A stretch of DNA of 64,000 bases from Pseudomaricurvus sp. HS19 (lineage in GTDB: Bacteria; Pseudomonadota; Gammaproteobacteria; Pseudomonadales; Cellvibrionaceae): NCBI RefSeq assembly GCF_009857815.1, contig NZ_WVVW01000017.1, forward strand, positions 1 to 64,000, in the 5' to 3' direction. The position numbers and the translations under genes are program-made. Positions 56,184 through 64,000 of this stretch are shown here, piece by piece (position 1 is the first letter of the stretch; each line of letters opens with the position of its first letter). The notes under the pieces are model-generated. The model saw only the letters and a program-made list of their open reading frames with translations. It did no database searches and was not told the origin of the DNA.

Positions 56184-56897
56184 ATGACAGGCAGTCACCT
56201 TGTATGGCGTCAGCTGTTTGACCGGGAGAGTTCAACCTATACCTATTTGCTGGGCGATGCCCAGTCCCGGGTGGCGCTGCTCATTGACCCGGTGGCGGGG
56301 CAGGAGGAGCAGTATCTGCGGCTGTTGTCCGAACTGGGGCTGACGCTTTCCTACGCACTGGATACTCATGTACACGCTGACCATGTGACCGCGCTCGGCA
56401 CATTGCGTGAGCTCACCGGCTGTACCACCCTGCTGGGTGAGCAGAGCCAGGTAGCCTGTGTTTCCAGAACCTTTAAAGACGGGGATGTGATTGTAGTGGG
56501 TGATATCGCCCTGCAGGCGCTCTATACCCCGGGCCATACGGATGATTCCTACAGCTTCTACTGGCAGTCGGAGCTGGGGGACCTGCTGTTTACCGGAGAC
56601 ACGCTGCTGATTCGCGGTACCGGTCGGACGGACTTCCAGAACGGCGATGCCCGGGCCCAGTACCACAGCCTGCAGAGGTTGCTGGAACTGCCGGAGACCA
56701 CCTGGGTGCTGCCTGCGCACGACTACAAGGGTTGGACCCGCAGTACCCTGGCGGAGGAGAAGGCCCACAACCCCCGCCTGCAGGTTGCTGATGCTGAGGA
56801 GTATGCCCGGCTGATGGCATCACTGAACCTGCCGCATCCGGCGATGATGGATGTGGCGGTGCCGGCCAACCGCGGCTGCGGTCTGACAGGCTCCTGA
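56184..56897 (+). CDS. Persulfide dioxygenase, ETHE1-like MBL protein
   Basis: The 237-aa non-heme iron enzyme oxidises glutathione persulfide to sulfite. Ligand motifs are T-H62-V-H64-A-D66-H67, the GHTDDSYSF histidine, the GDTLLIRGTGRTDFQNGDA aspartate (GRTDFQ is the ETHE1 hallmark) and PAHDY. YLLGDAQSRVALLIDPV opens the fold. It lies 54 bp after the BigR-like gene, which probably controls it. No rhodanese or SQR gene is adjacent. Confidence 0.92.
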   Translation: MTGSHLVWRQLFDRESSTYTYLLGDAQSRVALLIDPVAGQEEQYLRLLSELGLTLSYALDTHVHADHVTALGTLRELTGCTTLLGEQSQVACVSRTFKDGDVIVVGDIALQALYTPGHTDDSYSFYWQSELGDLLFTGDTLLIRGTGRTDFQNGDARAQYHSLQRLLELPETTWVLPAHDYKGWTRSTLAEEKAHNPRLQVADAEEYARLMASLNLPHPAMMDVAVPANRGCGLTGS

Positions 56898-56898
56898 T

Positions 56899-58272
56899 TC
56901 ACTTTTCCGCTGCCAGCTCGCTGGTTTCCACCCGTGAACGCACCTGCCCGTCTGCAAGGCGGGTGTGTATCACGTCTCCGGGCTGTAATTGTGAGGCCCG
57001 GGTGACAATAGTCCCCTGATCATCCTTGGTTACCGAATAGCCGCGCTGCAGGATTGCCAGCGGGTTGACGCTCTCCAGTACCGCCGCCTGCTGTGCCAGC
57101 TGCTGGCGACAATCCTTCAGTTTGAACGTCATTTGCCGTTGCAGTCGTTGCTGCAGCTGGGTCACCAGTAGCTGCTGCTGGCTGACGCGGCGGCGGGGAT
57201 CGATATGGGTTTGCCGGACGCTCAGTTGTTGCAGGCGGTGAGCCTGCTGTTGCAGCCGGGCGTGCATGGCGCGCTGCAGACGAATCTCCAGGTTATCCAG
57301 CTGCTGGGCCTGGGCGCGCAGTTTCTGCCCCGGGTGCTGCAATCGGGCCGAAAGGTGCTGCAGGCGCTCCCGCTGACGCAGTAGCCGGCGCTGTATGGCC
57401 TCTTGCAGCAGTACTTCATAGCCACAGAAGCGGTTCAGCATCTCGTCCCCGCTGGGGGTGGCCATCTCCGCGGCCGCCGACGGCGTGGGAGCCCGCAGGT
57501 CAGCGACAAAATCGGCGATGGTGAAATCCACCTCGTGACCTACCGCGCTGATCACCGGTATGCGGCTGGCAAAAATGGCCCGGGCCACGGCCTCTTCGTT
57601 AAAGGGCCACAGGTCTTCCAGTGAGCCACCGCCACGGCCGAGAATCAGCAGGTCGCAATCGCTGAGGCGGTTGGCGCTGTCCAGCGCCCGTACTATCTGG
57701 CCTGCAGCCTCGCTGCCCTGTACTGCCACCGGAAACACCGACACCGGGATGGCGGGGAAGCGTCGCGCGGTGACGTGCAGGATGTCGCGGATGGCGGCAC
57801 CGGTGGGTGAGGTAATCACCCCGATGTGGCGCGGCAGCGGGGGTAGGGGTTGTTTGTGCCGTGGGTCGAACAGTCCCTCGGCCTGCAATTTGAGTTTGAG
57901 GGCGTCAAAGGCCTGCTGCAGGGCCCCGAGGCCGGACTCTTCCATATGCTCGGCAATCAGCTGGTAATCGCCACGGCCCTCGTAGAGGCTGACTCTGGCG
58001 CGTATTAAAACCTTTTGCCCCTGTTTGGGAGCAAACCGCAGCAGCTGGTTGCGGTTGCGGAACATGGCACAGCGCACCTGGGCGTCGCTGTCCTTGAGGG
58101 TGAAGTACCAGTGCCCGGAGGAGGGGCGGGAGAAGTTGGAGAGCTCGCCCTCCACCCAGATCAGGGGCAGGTGAACTTCCAGCAGCTGCCGGACCGTGCG
58201 GTTAAGCTGGCCGACAGTGAGTATCTGGCGCTGCTGCGTGGCACCGGCGTGGAAAAAGGCGTCATTAGTCAT
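56899..58272 (-). CDS. xseA: Exodeoxyribonuclease VII large subunit XseA
   Basis: XseA is the large subunit of the single-strand exonuclease. The 457-aa protein has an N-terminal OB-fold (LPLIWVEGELSNFSRPSSGHWYFTLKD), catalytic core (VITSPTGAAIRDIL; LILGRGGGSLEDLWPFNEE; SAVGHEVDFTIADF) and a long coiled coil rich in Gln/Arg. Length equals the E. coli protein. It is divergent from guaB, as in E. coli, and converges on the dioxygenase gene with a one-base gap. Confidence 0.96.
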   Translation of the reverse strand: MTNDAFFHAGATQQRQILTVGQLNRTVRQLLEVHLPLIWVEGELSNFSRPSSGHWYFTLKDSDAQVRCAMFRNRNQLLRFAPKQGQKVLIRARVSLYEGRGDYQLIAEHMEESGLGALQQAFDALKLKLQAEGLFDPRHKQPLPPLPRHIGVITSPTGAAIRDILHVTARRFPAIPVSVFPVAVQGSEAAGQIVRALDSANRLSDCDLLILGRGGGSLEDLWPFNEEAVARAIFASRIPVISAVGHEVDFTIADFVADLRAPTPSAAAEMATPSGDEMLNRFCGYEVLLQEAIQRRLLRQRERLQHLSARLQHPGQKLRAQAQQLDNLEIRLQRAMHARLQQQAHRLQQLSVRQTHIDPRRRVSQQQLLVTQLQQRLQRQMTFKLKDCRQQLAQQAAVLESVNPLAILQRGYSVTKDDQGTIVTRASQLQPGDVIHTRLADGQVRSRVETSELAAEK

Positions 58273-58455
58273 GGCCGCATTGTGTCACCCGGTCCCCGCT
58301 CCGGTAAAGCGATGACTACACTGGTAAGGTGAGCAGAGAGTTGGATAAACCCGGATAAAGTGCGGGGTAATGAGCCTGTCACGTCGACCTGTTACAAAGC
58401 ACGGGAATTGGCTGCCGGTGGGATATAACGGTTTTCCCTTTAGCTCGATTTCGCC

Positions 58456-58489
58456 TATAATTGCGCGTTTATCCCGTACCCTGTTATTA
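58456..58489 (+). promoter_or_regulatory. Candidate guaB promoter(s)
   Basis: A perfect TATAAT (58456-58461) is followed by the GC-rich discriminator TGCGCG, typical of stringently controlled promoters, though its -35 is weak. A second option is TTGCGC (58461-58466), 17 bp, TTATTA (58484-58489). The 307-bp gap 58273-58579 between xseA and guaB holds nothing else I can name. Confidence 0.45.
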
Positions 58490-58573
58490 AGCGATTTTAC
58501 AGGGGCCGCAGTTGATAGCTGTGAGCCCCGGCACTGTCGTTTCCGCAGGGTATTACAAGTTATTGAGGTTTGA

Positions 58574-60055
<1,482 letters not shown>

Positions 60056-60081
60056 TCCGGAACCGTCCTCCTGAACCTGTA

Positions 60082-60117
60082 CGGGCCAGACTTGCGCAGA
60101 GTCTGGCCCGTTTTTAA
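60082..60117 (+). terminator. Rho-independent terminator between guaB and guaA
   Basis: CGGGCCAGACT (60082-60092) pairs perfectly with AGTCTGGCCCG (60100-60110) across seven bases and is followed by TTTTTAATCTT. It lies 26 bp after guaB and 39 bp before the guaA start. Confidence 0.9.
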
Positions 60118-60156
60118 TCTTACCCAATGCCTACAGACAACTCACCGGAACAGACC

Positions 60157-61734
60157 ATGACCCAGGACATCCATGCCCAACGCATTCTGATTCTCGATTT
60201 CGGCTCCCAGTACACCCAGCTGATTGCCCGTCGCGTACGGGAGATCGGGGTCTACTCCGAAATCCGGGCGTTCGACATGAGCGAGGAAGAGATTCGCGAT
60301 TTTGACCCACGCGGCATCATTCTCGCCGGTGGCCCCGAGTCAGTAACCGCTGGCGCCTCACCTCGCGCCCCTGAGTGTGTGTTCACCCTCGGTGTACCGG
60401 TACTGGGTATCTGCTACGGCATGCAGACCATGGCCGAGCAGCTGGGCGGCGCGGTGCAGAGCTCCAACATTCGCGAGTTCGGTTATGCGCAGGTGAAAGT
60501 ACACGGCAGCAGCGCGCTGTTACACGACATTCGCGATCACGTCGATCACGACGGCAACTCCCTGCTGGACGTGTGGATGAGCCATGGCGACAAGGTCAGC
60601 CAGATGCCGGAAGGCTTCCAGCTGATGGCTTCCACCGACTCCTGTGCCATCGCCGGCATGTACTGCGAAGAGAAAGATTTCTACGGTGTGCAATTCCACC
60701 CGGAAGTGACCCACACCCTGCAGGGCAAGCGTATTTTTGAACACTTTGTGCTGGAGACCTGTGACTGTAAGCCGCTGTGGACTCCCGCCAACATCGTCGA
60801 AGACGCCATCCGTAAGGTGCGTGACCAGGTTGGCAGCGACAAGGTACTGCTGGGTCTCTCCGGCGGCGTTGACTCCTCCGTGGTGGCAGCGCTGTTGCAC
60901 AAAGCCATCGGTGACCAGCTCACCTGCGTTTTCGTGGACAACGGCCTGCTGCGCAAGGACGAGGGCGATCAGGTGATGGACATGTTCGCCAAGAACATGG
61001 GCGTCAAAGTGATTCGCGCCGATGCGGAAGAACTGTTCCTTGGCAAGCTGGTCGGCGTCAGCGATCCGGAAGCCAAACGCAAGATTATCGGCAACACCTT
61101 TATTGAAGTGTTTGACGACGAAGCCGCCAAGCTGCAAGACGTGAAGTGGCTGGCGCAGGGCACTATCTACCCGGATGTGATTGAATCGGCTGCTGCCAAA
61201 ACCGGCAAGGCGCATGTGATCAAATCCCACCACAACGTGGGTGGCCTGCCGGAAGACATGGCCTTTGAACTGGTAGAGCCGCTGCGCGAACTGTTCAAGG
61301 ACGAAGTGCGCAAGATCGGCCTGGAGCTGGGCCTGCCCTACGACATGGTCTACCGCCACCCGTTTCCTGGTCCTGGCCTGGGAGTACGTATCCTCGGCGA
61401 AGTGAAGAAAGAGTACGCGGACATCCTGCGCGAAGCCGATGCCATCTTCCTGGAAGAACTGCACAAGGCCGATTGGTACCACAAGACCAGCCAGGCGTTC
61501 GCCGTGTTCCTGCCGGTGAAATCCGTTGGAGTGGTGGGCGACGCACGTCGCTACGAGTGGGTGATTGCGTTGCGGGCGGTAGAGACCATCGACTTTATGA
61601 CAGCGCGTTGGGCACACCTGCCTTACGAACTGCTGGAGACAGTTTCCAATCGCATCATCAACGAAATCTCCGGCGTCTCCCGCGTCAGTTACGACGTATC
61701 CAGCAAGCCGCCGGCGACGATTGAGTGGGAGTGA
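60157..61734 (+). CDS. guaA: GMP synthase (glutamine-hydrolysing) GuaA
   Basis: GuaA aminates XMP to GMP. The 525-aa enzyme has the class I amidotransferase with GICYGMQ cysteine and FHPEVTHT, the ATP-pyrophosphatase motif SGGVDSS and the C-terminal dimerisation domain ending KPPATIEWE, identical in length to E. coli. ATG 60157 gives the standard [19 protein letters not shown] start; the ATG at 60127 would add ten residues. Confidence 0.97.
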   Translation: MTQDIHAQRILILDFGSQYTQLIARRVREIGVYSEIRAFDMSEEEIRDFDPRGIILAGGPESVTAGASPRAPECVFTLGVPVLGICYGMQTMAEQLGGAVQSSNIREFGYAQVKVHGSSALLHDIRDHVDHDGNSLLDVWMSHGDKVSQMPEGFQLMASTDSCAIAGMYCEEKDFYGVQFHPEVTHTLQGKRIFEHFVLETCDCKPLWTPANIVEDAIRKVRDQVGSDKVLLGLSGGVDSSVVAALLHKAIGDQLTCVFVDNGLLRKDEGDQVMDMFAKNMGVKVIRADAEELFLGKLVGVSDPEAKRKIIGNTFIEVFDDEAAKLQDVKWLAQGTIYPDVIESAAAKTGKAHVIKSHHNVGGLPEDMAFELVEPLRELFKDEVRKIGLELGLPYDMVYRHPFPGPGLGVRILGEVKKEYADILREADAIFLEELHKADWYHKTSQAFAVFLPVKSVGVVGDARRYEWVIALRAVETIDFMTARWAHLPYELLETVSNRIINEISGVSRVSYDVSSKPPATIEWE

Positions 61735-61755
61735 TTCGCCTTGGCGTAAAGCCTT

Positions 61756-61789
61756 AAACAAAACAGGGAGCGCTTATGGCACTCCCTGT
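61756..61789 (-). terminator. Terminator of the PEP-CTERM-like gene
   Basis: On the minus strand ACAGGGAG pairs with CTCCCTGT (61782-61789 and 61763-61770) and is followed by TTTGTTT. It lies just beyond the stop of the minus-strand gene and may also hinder guaA read-through. Confidence 0.75.
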
Positions 61790-61806
61790 CCGGATGTCGG
61801 CCCGAC

Positions 61807-62493
61807 TTAGGCGTTACGACGCCTGCGCCAGCAAGGTACCATGCCAAGAAGTCCAATCAGCACCAGCCAGCTGGAACCAGGCAGGGGGATGGACGGTGGT
61901 GGCGGTGGTGGAGGCCCACCCTGAGGTGTAAAGGGAACGGTAGAAATCAGCTTTGCGCTCTCCCCGTTGTTCAGCCCCACGCTTTGCAGGCGCGTGTAGG
62001 CGTCAGTCAGTTCAAAGAAGCCGATTACATCCGCAAACGTCAGTGTGAACTCGAAGACTCCGATGCCGAGGAACCCGTTACTACCACCTCCATCACAGTT
62101 AGGTCCGGCGTACGCGCAATAATCCACGTTTAACGCGTTGCCGTTCTGATCGCTGCCGCTTGGGCCTGAGCCGGTAGACCAGCCGGCACTGGGGCTCGAC
62201 AGAAGAGAAAATCCACCGGGAGCGAGATCAGGGTCAGTACTGAACCCCCATCCGGCAAGCTCGGCGCCAGCATTGGACTGGTTGTTAAACGTGACGGTGA
62301 AGCCCCAGATATTCGCTACGACAGTATCCAGTGTCAGTGCGGCGGTGACGAAAACATTTTCTCCGGATATGGACGCGGCCCATTGGGCGTTCCAGGTTGA
62401 GCCAATGTCGGTGTCATCAATGATCACTGCAGAGGCGTTCGACGCCAATGCGGCGGTCAACGTTGCAGCGATAGCTACCTGTTTGAATTTCAT
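61807..62493 (-). CDS. PEP-CTERM-like (VPLPA-type) sorted exported protein
   Basis: The 228-aa precursor has a signal peptide (about 1-22, ALASNASA), a beta-rich Gly/Asn/Ser body and a seven-proline run. A C-terminal sorting tail follows: IPLPGSSWLVLIGLLGM, then WRRRRNA. This tripartite tail (Pro motif, membrane helix, basic cluster) is the exosortase substrate signal, in the IPLP/VPLPA variant. The body resembles the cistern family of PEP-CTERM proteins. An exosortase must be elsewhere. AAGGAAATGAG precedes the ATG. Confidence 0.82.
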   Translation of the reverse strand: MKFKQVAIAATLTAALASNASAVIIDDTDIGSTWNAQWAASISGENVFVTAALTLDTVVANIWGFTVTFNNQSNAGAELAGWGFSTDPDLAPGGFSLLSSPSAGWSTGSGPSGSDQNGNALNVDYCAYAGPNCDGGGSNGFLGIGVFEFTLTFADVIGFFELTDAYTRLQSVGLNNGESAKLISTVPFTPQGGPPPPPPPSIPLPGSSWLVLIGLLGMVPCWRRRRNA

Positions 62494-63023
62494 GATCTCA
62501 TTTCCTTATGGGGCAGCCTGATAAAGTAATCGGTGCCATGCGTTAATTAAGCATAAGGTGTGCCATTTATCTATTTCCTTTATTTTCAGTGAGTTACAAG
62601 TATTTTGAGGGAGGCTCCTGGCTTGAAAGTGTAAGTATTTCTGACGGTTTGGCGCCTTAATCAACTGACTACAGGGTCGATAAAGGCGTTAACTTATTGA
62701 TTTTTGTGAATTAGTCGTCGTTTTTTGGCGTGTAAAAATTCCTGATAGTGGCACCGACTACCCCCTCTCCCAGCGCGCCAGCAACAGGTTATGGCCTTTT
62801 TCCGCTGTGCCCGGCCCCGGTTTCCGATTCTGGTCGTATTGAGCCGAAGTTCTGCACAACGCCTTCGGGTGTTCTCTTTCTCCTCACTTACCCGTCCAGC
62901 CTGCTCTTCTCACAGGGCCACAGGATCAGTGCTAACCTGAACCTGTATACATGCATGGGCTCTGCGCTATCGATCCGAACAACACTGCGGCAGCCCTGAG
63001 CATCACACCGGCGGGGGTGCGCC
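62494..63023. other. 530-bp intergenic region, AT-rich in its first half
   Basis: Positions about 62520-62745 are clearly richer in A and T than the surrounding genes and presumably hold the promoter of the minus-strand PEP-CTERM-like gene. The remainder up to 63023 returns to high GC. Short frames here show no family features or ribosome-binding sites. Confidence 0.5.
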
Positions 63024-63851
63024 ATGTTGGAAACGATTAAACAAGCCGTTGCCGAGGCTGTTGCGGATATCATTTCGCTGCTGCCCGATCTGCTGGTTGC
63101 CGGCCTGTTGCTGCTGGCTGGCTGGTTGCTGGCGCGCTTTCTGCGTTTGCTGGTGGTACGGCTGGTGGATTTTCTGAACCGTTTCCTGGTGGGGCGCTTT
63201 CAGACCACCAGACTCGAATATTTCTACATCAATTCACCCATCAAGCGACTTATCGGCCAGGTGTTCTATTGGGCCACCGTGCTGCTGTTTATTTCATTGG
63301 CGGTGCGAGTGCTGAATCTGGCGGGCAGTGCTGTTTGGGTGGATCGTCTGGTGGTCTATCTGCCGTCGTTGCTGGCTGGTGGCATTATTATTATTGGTGG
63401 TGTTGTCGTTGGCGGATTTATCCGCAAACTTGTGGCTCACACATCCGCTGCTGCGAACTTGTCACAGCCGGAATTACTGGCACAAATCTCCCAGCTCGCC
63501 TTTGTGGTGATCGCCTTCATTCTTGGCCTGGATCAAATCGGTATTGATGTCACTTTTCTCGCCATGCTGTTCGGGATTGTGTTGGCTGCTATCCTCGGGG
63601 GTTTTGCCCTGGCCTTCGCGCTTGGGGCTAAGGGCCTGGTGGAGAACCTGATTGCCTGCCAACATCTCAGGCAGCTGGTCAAACCCGGTGAGACGATAAC
63701 GGTCGGCAGCTTAAAAGGCCGTGTGCTGGAGTTTACCGCCACCGGTGTTCTGCTGGATGCAGACGCCGGTCGTACAGTGGTGCCGGCAAGAGAACTGATG
63801 ACCAGGAGCTTCACGATTCAGGTGGCTGAGGTGGATCATGGCATCGATTAA
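63024..63851 (+). CDS. Small MscS-family mechanosensitive channel
   Basis: The 275-aa inner-membrane protein has four or five helices (about 20-45, 75-95, 108-130, 150-172, 178-200). The MscS pore/beta region FALAFALGAKGLVENLIACQ and ITVGSLKGRVLEFTATGVLLDADAGRTVVPARELM follow. It lacks the large C-terminal cage domain. It probably releases solutes or ions on hypo-osmotic shock. The next gene begins inside its last codons. Confidence 0.88.
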   Translation: MLETIKQAVAEAVADIISLLPDLLVAGLLLLAGWLLARFLRLLVVRLVDFLNRFLVGRFQTTRLEYFYINSPIKRLIGQVFYWATVLLFISLAVRVLNLAGSAVWVDRLVVYLPSLLAGGIIIIGGVVVGGFIRKLVAHTSAAANLSQPELLAQISQLAFVVIAFILGLDQIGIDVTFLAMLFGIVLAAILGGFALAFALGAKGLVENLIACQHLRQLVKPGETITVGSLKGRVLEFTATGVLLDADAGRTVVPARELMTRSFTIQVAEVDHGID

Positions 63852-64000
63852 CCCCCTTAGCCTTGATTTCCTCGCCAGTAAACCGGATCGGGCGGCAGCT
63901 GTGTTGCAAACGCTGGACGCCGCGGACGCTGCCGGCTACCTGTCGCGCATACCGGTGCGAGTGCTGGCTCCGGTGGTGGAGCAGCTGGAGACCTGGGCAG
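63838..64000 (+). CDS. Partial gene, possible MgtE-type N-terminal domain
   Basis: The frame opens at ATG 63838, 14 bases inside the end of the MscS gene, with GAGGTGG upstream, and runs open to the window edge (54 residues seen). The visible part, FLASKPDRAAAVLQTLDAAD then AAGYLSRIP, looks like the helical repeats of the MgtE N-terminal domain. That would make it a Mg2+-transporter-like or related protein. The assignment is tentative because most of the gene is outside the window. Confidence 0.55.
   Translation, partial: MASINPLSLDFLASKPDRAAAVLQTLDAADAAGYLSRIPVRVLAPVVEQLETWA

Noticed and set aside
62748-62999. 83-aa plus-strand frame before the MscS gene
   Set aside because: Low-complexity composition, no ribosome site, no family features.

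Overview
The window looks like chromosome of a marine or halotolerant gammaproteobacterium, most likely close to the Cellvibrionales (Microbulbifer-like). This is inferred from several things: high GC, a Pseudomonas/Cellvibrio-type core gene order (dnaE-accA; tilS-pyrG-kdsA-eno-ftsB-ispD-ispF; xseA with guaB-guaA divergent), BamC next to DapA, FabV as enoyl-ACP reductase, and a fused glucosylglycerol (compatible solute) enzyme. I see no rRNA, prophage, transposase, CRISPR array or plasmid gene. Most of the window is ordinary core genome, with lineage-specific genes between the conserved blocks.

Layout. 1-510: two identical tandem tRNA-Lys genes, a strong terminator and decayed copies of the same locus. 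735-6784: nadA, dnaE, accA. 6867-17063: yciH and a zinc-ribbon membrane protein, a voltage-gated-type K+ channel, an LpxH-like phosphoesterase, a beta-lactamase-fold hydrolase, slyX, bepA, a TusA-like protein, a PerM-type transporter and a pitrilysin-type protease. 17349-21689: aceE-aceF without an E3 gene. 22026-28615: fabV, a LACTB2-like hydrolase, tas, a DUF2789 gene, dapA-bamC and a YycJ-like hydrolase. 29020-36251: PilZ protein, LRR lipoprotein, OmpA-like lipoprotein, a three-gene GldFG-like ABC operon, rsmJ and a hemerythrin gene behind a perfect FNR/Anr box. 36767-44346: MFS transporter, ggpPS, DUF900 hydrolase, greB, S9 peptidase. 44471-51660: tilS, pyrG, kdsA, eno, ftsB, ispD, ispF. 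51745-56897: DUF4136 lipoprotein, a highly charged secreted protein, nfeD-qmcA, liuA and a BigR/SqrR-like repressor with a persulfide dioxygenase. 56899-61734: xseA, guaB, guaA. 61807-64000: a PEP-CTERM-like protein, an MscS-family channel and the start of a possible MgtE-type gene.

Functional links. Central carbon and fatty-acid supply (aceEF, eno, accA, fabV), envelope construction (bamC, bepA, kdsA, LpxH-like, OmpA-like), isoprenoid synthesis (ispDF), nucleotides (pyrG, guaBA), lysine and NAD synthesis (dapA, nadA) and osmotic/ion control (ggpPS, K+ channel, MscS) are all present. No single large novel system is obvious. The most distinctive signals are the FNR-box hemerythrin promoter, the persulfide-sensing pair, a 20-bp-arm inverted repeat after ggpPS, the structured leader of the MFS gene, the strong terminator inside guaB-guaA, and the mosaic tRNA-Lys locus. 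All functional calls come from reading sequence against remembered family features; no database search was run.
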